This document shows positions 1-12,502 of a DNA stretch of 64,000 nucleotides, one piece after another. Source of the DNA: Absidia repens. Lineage: Eukaryota > Mucoromycota > Mucoromycetes > Mucorales > Cunninghamellaceae. The notes under the pieces are model-generated. The model ran no database searches, was not told where the DNA came from, and saw only the letters and a list, made by a program, of their open reading frames with translations. Made by a program: the position numbers and the translations under genes. Numbering within the stretch: position 1 is the stretch's first letter; each line of letters begins with the position of its first letter. Where the stretch lies: positions 1,426,001 to 1,490,000 of the forward strand of contig MCGE01000004.1 in the NCBI GenBank assembly GCA_002105175.1. Direction: 5' to 3'.

Positions 1-1141
1 GAGCGGGATTTAAAATAAAAGGCAAGAATAAGGTCCGCTGGATCAAGTTTTGACTCAACGAATAAAATTAAAAAAAAAATATCCCTGGTCGCCGAAAATT
101 TGCGTCAAAATACTTTCTACTAATTTCTTGGATTTTACGATTTACTCCTTTTTCGATTTTTTACTACGGCACCTTTTCCGATGCCAAGTCACTGCTGCAG
201 ATCATAGGGAAATCCAAGGTGCCGAAATTTTAAAATGCTAAGCACATTCATAAACATAAGAAATCAAAACCTTGCATATTTGTTTAAAAATATCTAACCA
301 TATTATACATCATCACAATTTCATCTGGTCCATGACAAAGGACCACGAACGTCTGCTTTTGCTTTCCCTACCTACCCTATCAGTTTAACTCTGATGGGAA
401 ATTTGGCCATTTTGGAAGAAGGATAATCTTTTCTTTCATAGATCGAAGTTAAATTGAAAGACCGATGTTGACTGGTGAGCCATCATGTGGTCAAAAAGTT
501 CAACTACAGTGATCTTTAAGTTTCAATTGAGAAGAGGTGCAATTTTTTATGGATGATGGAATTACATATTTTTGAGACGCCTGTTATGATTTTTGGGACG
601 ATGTATATTAAATTGAAGACGTATATGGATTTATTTTTAAATACTCAGAAAAAAAAAAAATAGAGATGGAAGAAGTTGCAAAACTCATGTATTTAGATGA
701 TACCAAATCATGGATGATAGATACTGGCAATACATTTTCAGTTGAAAAAACTCCCATGAATTTCATGCTATTATTCTGATGATCGTTTTTGTTATTGGTT
801 CACACAGTACTCCAATCACCATCCCAATTTTATTATACCACCGTCTTAATTTATTTTACCTTCGTCTCAATTTAAAAGTTTAATAAATTGTAAAACATTC
901 ATGGTAGTACTTTGAAATCACAAAATGCATAAACATACAATAAACATCTTCATAAAGTGGTAATTTTTATTTATTTATTTAGAGTATGTAGTGGTCATGA
1001 TATAAAAAAGGCAAACTAATATACAATGCAAACAACCAAATAGAATAAAGTAATGGTATCGATAGATAAAAAAACAAAAAAAGGGGAGAGGGACAATAAA
1101 AGCAATAGAAGGGGGAGGGGAATAAACTAAGGTGGATAAAA
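1..1141. other. Intergenic, no gene seen
   Basis: AT-rich sequence with short open frames that lack any recognisable motif or plausible splice partners. It lies downstream of the FLVCR-like gene, which is transcribed towards it, so the right end probably holds that gene's 3' UTR. The first bases (GAGCGGGATTTAAAAT) weakly recall one end of the R1 repeat described elsewhere, but too little is present to call a copy. Confidence 0.5.
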
Positions 1142-3010
1142 CTAATTAACAATGACTTCTTCCTCTTTTTCCGCATCCATTCGCCTGTTGGGGCTATTGT
1201 ATAGAGTAGACAGTAACATCATAGGCATCGACACACAAGTAGCCAAAATTAATCCATGGCGCATATTTCCAGGGGGATCACCATTGTCATCACGTAAAGC
1301 ATTCAAAGCAACCAAGAATATAAGTCCGAGTATTTGTGAGCACATCCATAATGAAGAACTTGAGATTGTTTCGGAGATGGGATATGTACCTAAAAATTAA
1401 GCAGGCAGTAAAGTCAACATTTTGCCTCTCCTGCAAACATATATACCACCTATCACTTACATTCAATACTGAGTTCCAACGCCACAGGGAGTAATGAAAA
1501 CATAAAGAAACCAAGGATGGCGCAAATGACTATAATTACAATGTAATTATCTTGTTTGACTACAAAAATAAATTACAATAATAAAACGTATGCGTGAAGA
1601 TGAATACATTATTGTGTGATGGGGAAATCAACAACCTACCAACCATAAGCAGAGCTAAGTACAAAAAGCCAACTATCGGAACATACATACGCAAGACCCA
1701 TTTGTGCAACTTTGTACGATCAATGAATATTCCAGTTCCTACTGCCCCTAGAATACCAGCAACAATAAAGGCTACCCCAATATAACCAGCATCATCATAT
1801 GAAACACCATAAGGTTGAACGATCTGAGGTAACATGGATGTCACAGTGGTAGCGAGGCCACAAAGAACACCAAATGCCATAAAAATAATCAAAAAATTCC
1901 AATTAGTCACCAACTTCCGTAGCGTCTTGAAAAGAGGTTGTCGTCGTTCACTGTGTGTTGATGCGCTGAAGGAGGGTGGCGATTTTGGTCGTCGGGGAAT
2001 AAAAATAGCTGGAATACTAAAGCCAGTGGTAATGCAGGCAATAATGAGGAACTATGCAAAAATGTTTTTTAGAAATCAAAAGGTAAAAGTAGTGCATTTA
2101 TTTTTTCTTGAGTTACCTACATTGAGTTGTAGGCTGTCCTTATCTGGAACCATACTTGGTACAATTAGATCTGCAATCGCCATACCCACGGTATTTGCTA
2201 TAATAAGGAAACACCGATCAATGACAGGTTCTACATACTTACTGTATCAGCATCATTTACCTAATCCACCTGCCATACTAGCTGTACTTCGTTCCTTAGG
2301 ACTAAACCAGAGACTTGCATACTAAGACAAAACCTTTTTTTGATTAATGCCTTCTTGACATACTGTCTATATATTACAAATCTTACCGGAGTAGAGGCAT
2401 TGAGTATAAATGGTTGGCCAAATCCGCAGAATATCTAAGGAATCAGAGAGCAAAGAAGAACAAAAAACCATTGTCACTATGTATAATAGAGTGAGGACTG
2501 GATTGAGTTGATTACCTGTCCCAATAAAGCCAAGGCAATCCGACCTGTACTATCACTCACAAAGGAGGAGAAATATCGTAGCCAAGATCCAATCATTTGA
2601 AGACCACAGCCTACAAGAAGCTATAAAGCAAAAATAATCGTAAATACTATTAAGCGGAATGAAGAGAAAGATAGTTTACTTACACCTGTTTTGATACTGT
2701 AACGATAAAATACATAACTTGACAAAGGCCCGGCGACAATGTAAATGAGCAGAAAGGCGTTGGTAAACCAGTTGATTGTCGTAAGACCGATGTTGTTGAA
2801 GAAGGCATTCGCATGATCGGGTACAGGCGCAACAGATAACCAGTTGATGGAAGAGACTATGTTCAAGACGCAAATTACTCCCAGTCCATAAAACCGAATC
2901 CCATAAGTCCGGTAAGTGACACCACCGAAAGCGCCTTGGGTCACAAGAGTATCAGCGTATTTGTTTTCTTTGACCTGACTAGATATTGACTTTTCATCGT
3001 AGTTGCTCAT
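1142..3010 (-). CDS. FLVCR-like major facilitator transporter
   Basis: Polytopic membrane transporter of the major facilitator superfamily, closest in my reading to the FLVCR/MFSD7 group, whose animal members move choline, ethanolamine or haem. Eight exons join in frame. The first (about 2683-3010) gives a polar N-terminus and the first membrane segments. A middle exon holds SPKERSTASMAGG, the usual cytoplasmic loop. A long exon around 1640-2070 carries TNWNFLIIFMAFGVLCGL and GTGIFIDRTKLHKW. The last (1142-about 1380) carries CTYPISETISSSSLWM, the family's ELxVExTYPxxE signature, split by an intron after the first Cys base. I chose the ATG at 3010 because the frame upstream has only a TTG. 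Family membership is clear from the motifs; the substrate is not. It stands alone, with no linked haem or choline gene. Confidence 0.85.
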
Positions 3011-4004
3011 ATCAATAGACAATTTATCAAGAGAGCGAGATCGTATGTATTTTTTTTTTTTGAAAGAGAAAAAAAAAAAAGAAAAGAAAAGAAAAGAGCG
3101 TACAAGACAAAAGAAAAAATTTCAAGAGGAATCCATCGTAGTTTCAAATGTAAATGTCAACTTTTTTTTAAAAAACCTTTAACTTCACGAAATAGGAAAT
3201 TGATCGTTCTTCCCCTTCTGAAAAAAAAAGGTTCATCAAGTACTACGTTAATGGTTATTCAATTGACTGGTATTGAAATAGTGATCCGTATAATATTATT
3301 ACAGTATTTTTGATCTGGTTTCATGATTTAAGCCGGCCCTCTAAGCACCATCCAATAGTCAAATCAGGTCGATCTTTTTACATTGTCTCGCATAAACCAA
3401 CGCTAAGGACTTGAAAAGTTGACATGCCGCTCACGCCCTCATCCTTATGCAGCTGCAGCACACAAAGTCTTATTTGTATCATATTCTATTATGAATGGTA
3501 GTTTCCTCGTACATTTTAGTTAGCTCAAGCCTTGGATCTATGCATATGCTTTTTGTGAACGAGTCTGTTATCAAAGAATGCTTCAGATTCACCGAAAATG
3601 ATTAACCTTAATTCTACCCTTATAGTCAAGACACATTACTAGGAGAGAAGGTAGAAATTCCTTTTCTCCTTTTTTTCGAGAACGCGGTTAGATGTACCTC
3701 TGTAGATGCACCCAGCTTCTTTGTGGAACCTTAATGGCACTCGCGCTTTGTCATACTCACAAATCAAAGAAAGCGGGATTTACATGTTTCCGCTAGAAAA
3801 ACGTCATAGACCAATTGAAATATAAGGAAGCGCTGTCATCGCGCAATCAATTCTCAACGGGGTTACTGTAACGATAGTTCTGTTTTTTTTCCATAGTTAG
3901 ATTATTTCAGTTTACTTTTATTTTTCCCCACTGATTTGATTTCACCAAGTTGTCACCACTCCATGATGTCTTCTTTAGAACCCCGCAATAAATTATATAT
4001 TGCC

Positions 4005-4640
4005 CTGATTTTTTTTTTCTCTTCCTTTGTCTTCTCCATTTTTTTTTCTTCACCATTCAACTTCTTTGAGGTTATGATGATCTTAGAATAGTGTCAGGAC
4101 TAGTTTAGAAGGGATTTCAGATCAGGGATTACAAGATGCATGGGGAAACTCTTTCATTTTGGATTCAGGATTTAAAAAAAACACCGTTAGCTGGCTTGTT
4201 TGAACCTTCATTAGCTTAGTTTGTTGTTAGTTTGCCCATAACTTGTGTCTATAACTGAATAAAATACGTCTCTTTTTACATGCTTTGATGAAAAATGTCC
4301 CATTAGTCTCTTTTCATGTCGTTTGCACGAGATCCCTTTCTATACTACCTTCATTCCCTTTCGATTAATGTTGGCCGCTATTGTTCTTCCATAAAATATA
4401 TATATATTGAAAAGTTTTCTCGTCTTCTTTGCCTTCTGCAGTATATTAGATCTTTTTTTTTTATTATGCCTTTAGATTAGTGTTGACCATTCTTGAGATC
4501 TCCCAGTAGTTCCCTCCCCCCTCTCATCCTTCCTCCAATAAATCTATTACTACAATGAGGCCATATCGTTTAGCCTTAGTATTCATCAATATGCTTCAAT
4601 AAAATTTGCCCGTTTATTAACCCGTCTCTGATGCATCGGA
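4005..4640 (+). repeat. Dispersed repeat R1, copy A
   Basis: Forward copy of a non-coding repeat found at least eight times in this window. It begins with a pyrimidine tract and CACCATTCAACTTC, then carries GTGTCAGGACTAG, GGGATTACAAGATGCATG (4125-4142), TTCATTAGCTTAG and two spaced modules of the type GAATAAAATA / TTGATGAAAAATGTCCCATT. The CACGTG seen at the left end of other copies is not recognisable here, so this copy is degraded on that side. Boundaries are approximate. Confidence 0.75.
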
Positions 4641-4899
4641 TAGCGCACCTTGCCGTTATTGCGACTTTTTGAAGAATGCCCGTTTCAGTTATGTTGCTTT
4701 TTATGTCATGTTATGACTGATTAGTAGTCCTACGTACTTAATCAAATATTAGCGTATCGCGCCGTACTTTTAATATTACATAATTAACCCAGGTTGCACC
4801 GCCCGCATAGTCTTCCCTGTAAAATAGTTTAGTCCCCATTAATATATAGTATATACCCAGTTTCGTGTTGTATCAAAAACATAAACACATACATATACA

Positions 4900-5080
4900 C
4901 GCACATAGGCCGAAACGAGAGCCAGTCGAAACTGAAGGTGCTGCCCACCATAGTTAGAACTGGTGAAACATCTGATTTCTTCCCATCAAAACCTACATTT
5001 CAATCCTCTCCCCCTAATACCCACTATATCGAAAACTTCACAAAGCTCCACGGAGCATCAGAGCGTTTATTTCAAATCAT
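4900..5080 (+). repeat. Dispersed repeat R2, copy A
   Basis: Shares a series of short blocks, in the same order, with about 26560-26890: GCTGCCCACCATAG, CCCATCAAAACC, TAATACCCA, a small palindrome (GCTCCACGGAGC) and CAGAGCGTTTAT. The palindrome could form a short hairpin near the right end. No coding potential is seen. Confidence 0.55.
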
Positions 5081-5576
5081 AAGTAAATGGATATAAGGCA
5101 GAAGGCCTTTGTGAATATATGATAATAAAGAAGGCTATTTGAAGAGCTTAGCAGACAGGAAGAAGAGTAACCAATTGTGCCTTGGAAAAAAAACTCCCCC
5201 AGCATGGTCTTCCTGTTTATCATTATCACTTGATGATGTATTTTCAAATCAGTTTGACCACAATACACTCTATTAACCCCACGACCCCTTTACTTTTCTA
5301 TCAAGTAACACATGCGCCTGTCAATTATCAGGTGCCTTCCACCAGATACCCTATTTCAGTAAACACCAATTGCACGAACAAAACTTGACCCACTCACCTT
5401 GCATCAACCGAAGAACACAAAAACTAACTGTTTTAACCCACCCACCCCCGATCCACTTATTTACAGCCCCTTCCCATCCATAACATTCACAACAATCCCA
5501 TATACCAACGGATGATAAAGACATGGTTTATGCATATTCAAATAATTGTCTTTTATTTTCATAAATCAAACTAGAT

Positions 5577-5578
<2 letters not shown>

Positions 5579-5615
<37 letters not shown>
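5579..5615. repeat. AT dinucleotide microsatellite
   Basis: About eighteen uninterrupted AT units, lying in the spacer about 90 bp downstream of the eL39 stop codon. Confidence 0.95.
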
Positions 5616-5616
<1 letters not shown>

Positions 5617-5704
5617 CAGAATAAATGCTATTTGAAGATCCCAAATCCGGTCTTGTTTTCACAATAGAGAAGACATCTTGAGTAAAGCGACAAAGAGAAC
5701 ACAT

Positions 5705-6308
5705 TTAAATGTTCAATTTGGTGTGACGCCAGTTTCGGCGCTTGGCGTTCCAGCTTAATAAAATAGATAGGTATGGTAAGTTGAGGAAGTATTGGCCATG
5801 CCTACAATAAACGTTTCTTACCGGATCTTAGTGTCAGACTTAAGACGGAACCAGTGGGGCAAAGGGCGGTTTTGCTTTTGGGCCTTGCCGAGCTTGACCT
5901 TGGTGATAAAAGACTTGTTGGAAGGCTAATTGACAAAAAAAAAAAAAAAAAGTGAAAGAGTTAATAACGTAGGGAATGGTGTATAGTCACAAGTATTGTC
6001 AATGAAATGAAATGATTGCTTGCTGTTAGCCATCACCATAGCCCACATCTGTGAGTTGCGGAGCGTTGTCAGTCCACGCTGGTAGAATAGGAATTGCTGT
6101 AGAAGATGAAGGTAATTTATATCGCATCGTCGTTGGCTGCCGAAGATTGAATAAATTTTGTTGATCCATCCTCTCGTCCGTTCATCCATCCATTCAACCA
6201 TCCTCACTATCCATACGTTCATCCATTATATAATTGTGTGCAAGCAATCATTCTATCTGTTGACGATCACTACCCCCTCTACGACTCTCTTCACAATGTA
6301 CGTACCAT
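5705..6308 (-). CDS. RPL39: 60S ribosomal protein eL39
   Basis: Smallest protein of the large ribosomal subunit, lining the peptide exit tunnel. Exon 2 (5822-5925) and exon 3 (5705-5753) join to give [13 protein letters not shown], then [20 protein letters not shown], then [15 protein letters not shown], matching eL39 across its length. With an initiating Met the product is 51 residues, the family's usual length. Exon 1 must therefore supply only the start codon. The best donor of the form ATG|GT is ATG|GTACGT with the ATG at 6306-6308, giving a first intron of about 380 nt that ends in a long T tract. ATG|GTTGAA near 6198 and ATG|GTGATG near 6034 are weaker alternatives. The body of the gene is certain; the start exon is inferred. 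Confidence 0.9.
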
Positions 6309-6648
6309 GCTACTGTTCAAGTATAATGAGGAAGAAAGAAAAAAAAAATCCCAAAAAAACATTCTGCACTTCACCTCTTCGCCCCGAGTTTTTGAAATGC
6401 CGCTACACTGCATCTCGAGTCGGACATCGAGGTAAAACCGTCTGTAAATTTGTTAACCACCAAACAACAAACGTCGATTTGCATAAAAAACATATCATAT
6501 AAATATTTATTTGTAAATTTCAATAAGAAATAAAAAGGGTAAAGAATCAATAATACTAGTACTAAAAAAAAAAGAAAAGATCAAAAAGAGAGAGGAGGGA
6601 GGATGGGGATGGGGGAATAACAATACTATGAAGAATGTAAACTATATT

Positions 6649-9363
6649 TCAATGTTTGTTGCGTTGTTGGCCAATCCAGGGGTTAGAATATACTTTGGGG
6701 CCAACTAACTCCTTTCTTGTGCGACGAGAAATATCATACCAGGCTGACATCATAAGTTGTTGTTCACGTCTAGATTGTAATCGAATTTCATGAAGATGTC
6801 TCTAATTTTATCCGGGTGTCAAAGAAAAAAAGTTGATGAATACCTGGTATAACCTGGATATACTTTTTTTTTTTTTTTTTTGGTACCTTGAGCCTTTCAT
6901 TTTCTTCGTCGCGTAGCGTCAGTTCCGATTTCAGAGATGAGACAGCTTCACCGTAATTACCCGTTGCCCCTGTTTGTTTGAATTCCTGGAGTAGCTTGTC
7001 CTGCTGTGCAACAAACTACGTTGATAAAAGTGATGAGAATTAGATAAAAATCATTTAACGATTCCTCCACCCCTTTGCTTTATTTTTTTACCACCATACT
7101 TACTTCTTTGGTTTTTTTCCATTTGAGTCTGAGTTCCCTTAGCTGCTCTTGTTGTTGAATGACTTGTTGCTGTAGTAGAGCATTTTGTTGTTTTAATGGT
7201 TCATCATCCTTTGTTTCAAAAACCGCTAGCGATGCCTTAATACCACTAGATGAAAGAGAAGTATAATCAGTAAGCGTATATGCATAAATTCATTATTTCT
7301 ATATAAATATAAATGTACCTATATAGTTGCTGCTTTTCCAGTAACAGCTCTTTCTGGTCATTCGTACGCCCTTCCAACACCTCCTTTTCCAAGATCAATT
7401 TGTTGATATCCAGCAGTTGCTTCTTCGTTTGTTCTTCCAATATCCGCGACTTTTCAACCATGTCATTGTATTGTGATTTGAAGGCCTCAGGAATATCCAG
7501 AGAGTCGATTTCACCACCGCCAGTAATGTTGTTTGTAAGCGTTTTTCGAGATTTATTCACCTTCTGTTCCAACGTGTCTCTGTCTTCACGGAGTTGCTTG
7601 CCTTCCTTTTCGAGATCAATAATATGCATTCGGAGAGAGAGAGTATGTTTGGAATCATCTAAGATGGAGTCCGGAATACCTTCACGGACACGAGCCATAT
7701 CGCTTTGCAAAATATCACGTTCTTGAGAGACTTCCAGGTAGTTTTTTTCAAATTGAGCTTTAAGTCGAGTTGCCTCGTCTAATAAATGCTGTAGCACCGT
7801 CGGGTTTTGCCCTTTATCTGCCTCACCATTTTCTTGCTGTAATGATCGTAATTGCCGTTCCAGTCGTCGTTTTGATAACTTGAGTTCCGTTATATTAGAT
7901 TCTTTCAGAGAGTCTTCCAGTGAGCCACCGAGATGAGTATCATCATCATCCAGATCCATATCATCCGCGTCGTCGACCTGTGGAGTGCCTTCAGTAATAT
8001 GTCTTGCTACGAAAATGTATAAAAAAGTATATAATATTAGTAAGTTATAGATCAAAGAGTAGCTTTCCGAACTTACCGCCCATTTGTACATCTTTCAAAT
8101 GGTCTTCCAAGGTAGATATCCTTTCAGAATCTCTTGTCTTGTCCACTTCGAGCAGTTCCACCTTGTTAGTCATTTGTTGAATATCATACTCCATTCTATT
8201 TTTTTCCCGGACTAGTTCGTTGTTCTTGGTTTCCAACAGGGCCACTTGATCCTTGTAAGAGTCCATCAAAGTTTTAAACCCAAGTACCTTGCCATATTCG
8301 TTTTCGATTTGCTGATTGCGCTCCATCAAACTATGATTTTGTTCATCCAACAACTATAATATATAAAATATATAACACGTGAGTATTTCAATGATAAATA
8401 GTCGCCCACCCTTGTTTGACTTGCCTTGATCTGACGTTTTAAATCCCCACTGTCGTCCATCTTTTTCTTATATTTTTCGATCACATTTTCAGCTTTCTGC
8501 AATTTTTCTGACGCATGCCTGCATTCATCCAGCTTGTCTTTGAGACTCGATGACTGATCGACTTGCTTTTTCAACTCTTCACCCTAAAAATACATATATT
8601 AAACCATCGAATTTCGTTCTGCTTTGATTGCTCTTACTTTTCATGTTTTGTATTACCTTTCGAGTAAGTTCTTCAATTGCCATGGTTTGTTGTTCCAATA
8701 GCATTTCTGCTTCTTGCCGCCGATCTTCACTTTTTTGTCTATAAAAAATAACAAATAACGTGTTAATTTTTACTTTTCCGTAAACACAAGGGGGGACAAT
8801 TCACTCCTTTTTTGCACCTACAAATCTTGTTTCAAATGTTCAATTTCAGTTCGCATGATGAAGTCCGCACGACCAGTTTCGTTAGCTCGAGTTACAGCTT
8901 TATCCATTTCTTGTAATCTAAGTTGCAGATCATCCTTTTCAGTTTCAAGTTCGTCCTAAATGCCATCAACCACGAGCAAATAATAAATATGCATAAATTA
9001 GACTCTTCAGTTCTTTTTCTTTTTTTTTACTATTTATCGTATTTTCTACTACTTACATATCTATATCGCAGTCGAGCGTGCTCTTCAATGAGTTTTCGGT
9101 GAGATGCTTCCAAATCCTCTTTTTCGAGTAACATCCTTGACAATTCGTTCTGATTACGGTATATCGCTTCACTGTGGTTGAATTTAAGAAATTAAGAGAT
9201 TGTTAAAAATACTACATTGAAAAAATCACCGTTTTTACTTACTCGGCGAAAGAGCTTCGAGGGGTATAATCGCCGTTTCCACCAATAATTGATGAGGATG
9301 AAGCTGTTGGTTGTAGGTGAGATTGTCCAGCGGCAGCCAAACGAATACCATTGATCTTGATAC

Positions 9364-9404
<41 letters not shown>

Positions 9405-10107
9405 GAGTACAAGGTAAAGGATTAGAACATAATAGTAGTAGCAGTATCATCAAAATTCCAACGGTGAAGGAATGCATTCTATTTCTTGAACTCTACTTAC
9501 TTCTTCGATATAATTCATCACCACACCTTGACTTTGCTCGGTTAATCGCTGAAGTCGTTCCACCACTACGGCATTGTTTTCGCGTTCGACGGTAATAAAC
9601 AGGACAAGTTGACAGAGCTTGAATATTTCTTGAGCATTGGATTCCTTGGCTATTTCGTTGAGATTGACTTGAGGCATCTTGTCAAAAGGAATCCGAAGAA
9701 TCTCTTCGTAGTATCGAGTCATCATTCTATGCATTTTTCGAAGATTGGTCACCTTGAATACCCAGTTTTCACCAACATCAGCGGAACGGATAAGTTTGAA
9801 CCAAACAGAGTCACTAAAGAAAGGAGTAAAAAAAGGGGATTAGTGGATAGCAAGATTAGTACGCTTTACTTTCATCAAATTCCATGCATGCTTTGATACT
9901 TACATTTCAGCTAGGACTTCAAATAGTAAAATACCATTATCGAGATCTTTGATGTTAGTGCAAGGATGAGAAATGACTGGACAGGTGTTGATCTGAAATA
10001 TTGAAAGTAAGCATCGTCTTTTTGGCCATCACACTAAATACAATTCATATATTTACCCATTCTACAAATGCAGCAGCTTGTATAGACTGACTATCATTGG
10101 TAAGCAT
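6649..10107 (-). CDS. HOOK-family dynein adaptor
   Basis: Cytoplasmic linker that, in other fungi and animals, joins dynein-dynactin to early endosomes. About thirteen exons. Exon 1 (10057-10107) starts MLTNDSQSIQAAAFVEW. Exon 2 (9904-9992) continues INTCPVISHPC. A long exon ending near 9502 contains ENWVFKVTNLRKMHRMM and NYIEE. Together these form the N-terminal HOOK domain (about residues 10-150), a calponin-homology-like fold that binds dynein light intermediate chain. The rest is heptad-rich coiled coil, with an acidic patch (DDADDMDLDDDD) encoded near 7940. The C-terminus reads SAWYDISRRTRKELVGP...NPWIGQQRNKH, as expected for the family's cargo-binding end. One intron contains a 38-base homopolymer (T in the transcript) just upstream of its acceptor. 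The start ATG was chosen because the HOOK domain begins immediately after it. Confidence 0.88.
9365..9402. repeat. Homopolymer A tract (38 bases) in a HOOK intron
   Basis: An uninterrupted run of A on this strand. In the HOOK transcript it is poly-U and lies directly before the 3' splice site (TTTTGGTATCAAG), acting as an extreme polypyrimidine tract. Confidence 0.9.
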
Positions 10108-10317
10108 ACTGTTGTTAGATACAAAAGAAAAGAAGGAAAACAAAAATAGGAACGAAGCAAGTTATTTTTTTATTTTTTTACAGGTTGCTGCACAATCAGA
10201 ATTTCAAAAGCCGCTCATTTCCATATTGATGATCGAAAAATACAATACAGGAAGCAATGCGGCAGGCACGAAAAGTAAGCTTTATTTGCTGCCACTTTAA
10301 TATATTCAATTCCACAC

Positions 10318-10348
<31 letters not shown>

Positions 10349-10444
10349 GAAAAGTACTGGGTGTCAGGGACAAGTGGTCTTATATAGTAAGCCAGAGTGG
10401 CTGCTACATGCACAGTACCACCTAGTTCATTATTTGATCGGCCG

Positions 10445-11265
10445 AGCAGGAATATAGCAGTTCCTGGTGGAACGAGGAGGGGAGGGAGAAAATAGGCACA
10501 GTGAGTAAATTAGAGAGCAAATGTTTGTGGTAGGATACTCACAAAACCGCTGCATTAGCGATATTATCCATATCTGATGGTTTAAAGGATAATTAATAAA
10601 AATGCATATTTACTGAAGCAGAATTGGCAGATATTAAAACCGAAGATGAGGGGGGTTCATTCCGACAATGAGTTTAACTGAAGGTACTTGGAGGTATCAT
10701 GGGAGAGGGTATTCTGAGGTTTGAAGAAAAGCCAATGCTATTTTAAGGGAACGATTGTAAAAGGGTGTATTTGTATTGTACAAGGAATGATAAAGATTAA
10801 AAGCTTTCTTGTTGGGGGAGGGTTCTTGGAACAACAAAAAATCAACACTAATCAAATGAGATTGAATTGCAGTAAAAACAAGGAATCTATTTTGCAAAAC
10901 ATGAGAGAAACTAATGGGACACATTTCATTGAAGTAATGTAAAAAGAAACATATTTTATTTAGATATAGGTATAAACTATGACAAACTAACAAAAAATAA
11001 GCTAATGAAGACTCCAAAAAGCCAACTCATGGTGGTCCCAAATTCTGAATCAAAATGAAAGGGGTTCCCCATGTTTCTTGTAATCCCTGAGCTGAACCCC
11101 CTTCAAAACCAGTACTGATACTAATATAAGTTCAATATAACCTCAAAAAAGCCGAATGGGATGGAAAAAAAATTAAGGAAAGATATATAAAAAGAAAAGA
11201 GAGTCTAAAAATAAAATAAAAGGCGGGGGAGGGAAAGTAAAAAAATTCACGTGTACGGGGTTTGA
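10445..11265 (-). repeat. Dispersed repeat R1, copy B
   Basis: Reverse-oriented copy, among the longest. In repeat orientation it starts at TTTCAAACCCCGTACACGTG (CACGTG at 11248-11253). It runs through the pyrimidine tract, the conserved centre (TTGTAATCCCTGA on this strand near 11090) and the AATAAA-like modules. The right part matches copies C and G (ACTCACAAAACCGCTGCATT near 10550). No open frame of note is present. Confidence 0.75.
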
Positions 11266-12405
11266 AATATTTTCTGTGTTGTCTTGTGGGTTCAGGAATA
11301 TACCAACCCAACGGAGAATCAATATTCATAAAATGAAATGGTACAGGGTATAGCAACCATAAGAACGTTGATGAAAACAAGAATACTGGTTGAAATCACA
11401 TATCGGGAACATCATAACATACGTAATAGAACCTTGAAGAACATTTTATAAATATGCCGAATATAAGCTTTTCCTGTGATCAAAGATAAACTATGAGAAA
11501 AGAACATACTGTAATATTTTTACATAGTTTTGATTAGATACAGTATCTACTGTACAATAAACTTGAGTCATTTAGAGGGGTGTGTGTGAATCTGATACTG
11601 CATTGTGTTGTACCATAGGATAAGCTTAACGTCAGATAAACTATGGTAGACCAATTAGTGGAACAGGATAAGTCATTGTGCGGTGAATGGTAAACTACCA
11701 TACAGTAAAGAGGGGTAGCAAAACTAGGTCGAAAATTCCTCATGCTTGAGTCCAAAGGTAACATTACAAGAGCACTACATACCATACTGTACTGCCAAAT
11801 TTAAATGGTAGTGGTTGCTTAAAATGGATAATAGGGTCAAGGTGATGTTAAAGTTGACTATTGTGTAAGGAAGAGAGAGCCACTATGTATTCCGTCCTTA
11901 TTAATGATGGAAGTTGCAGTTGCTGTCTAGTGGAGAGAACTACGATTTCGACGGTGTTGCATGATTAAAAAAAGAGAAGCAAAAAGAAGCAAGTTTCCTA
12001 TTTTGTACTGACGAGACGGAGGAGTCTCATAGTGAGTTTTAAGACAGTGATTTCTCTCGGAGTCATTTGGGTAGCAAAATGTCAGACGAAAGAACAAGCA
12101 CAAACGTGCTATTAGCGTTTTCATTGAAATGTACATGTTAACATCCTAGACCTTTCATGAAAACCGTGGACTCAGGTTAATTCCATATGTGGCAGCTGGG
12201 GAGGCTTTTGCGACAAGCTAAGAGTTGAAAATTAAAATCCTCAGTCAATTCGAGAGTAAAAGTGAACATTTTCTTCAATAAAATTTAACGTAGTTTGTCT
12301 AGAAAATGAAGCAAAACCTATTTTGTGCATTTGATGGAATTTTAATGTTAGGGGATATACCCAAACTGTATTGGAAGTAACGGTTACTTGCCAGTGGCTG
12401 GATAA

Positions 12406-12419
12406 TTTAATCTCCGTCC
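12406..12419 (+). promoter_or_regulatory. Candidate promoter element upstream of TAF6
   Basis: ATTTAATCTCCGTCCG at 12405-12420, ending 83 bp before the TAF6 start codon. The same 16 bases occur upstream of the ESA1-type gene (60795-60810), and related forms (AAT-C/T-A/T-CCG-C/T-C) lie in three divergent promoters of this window. Function is inferred only from recurrence and position. Confidence 0.4.
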
Positions 12420-12502
12420 GCCTCCATCGTTTCCACGACTTTTTCTAGAGTATTTTTTTTTATTTTTTTTTCTTAGTTATTAAGAACTTTTACAACCGAG
12501 AT

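Larger units (their letters stand above)
3011..5704. other. Intergenic region with repeats, no gene seen
   Basis: A long non-coding stretch. It contains A/G-rich runs just upstream of the FLVCR-like gene, a forward copy of repeat R1 (about 4005-4640), one copy of repeat R2 (about 4900-5080) and an AT microsatellite (5579-5615). Short open frames near 5.1-5.4 kb show no protein signature. The segment just before 5705 is probably the 3' UTR of the ribosomal gene transcribed leftwards into it. Confidence 0.6.
10108..12502. other. Intergenic region with R1 copy, no gene seen
   Basis: Spacer between the divergent HOOK and TAF6 genes. The left 250 bp is probably HOOK 5' UTR and promoter; the middle holds R1 copy B. 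From about 11.3 to 12.4 kb I see only AT-rich sequence with several ACTGTA/TACAGT words and no coding signature. The last 100 bp is the TAF6 promoter. Confidence 0.55.

Noticed and set aside
5926..6305. Possible snoRNA in the first intron of eL39
   Set aside because: One GTGATGG resembles a C box and one CTGA a D box, but they are in the wrong order and no terminal stem is seen.
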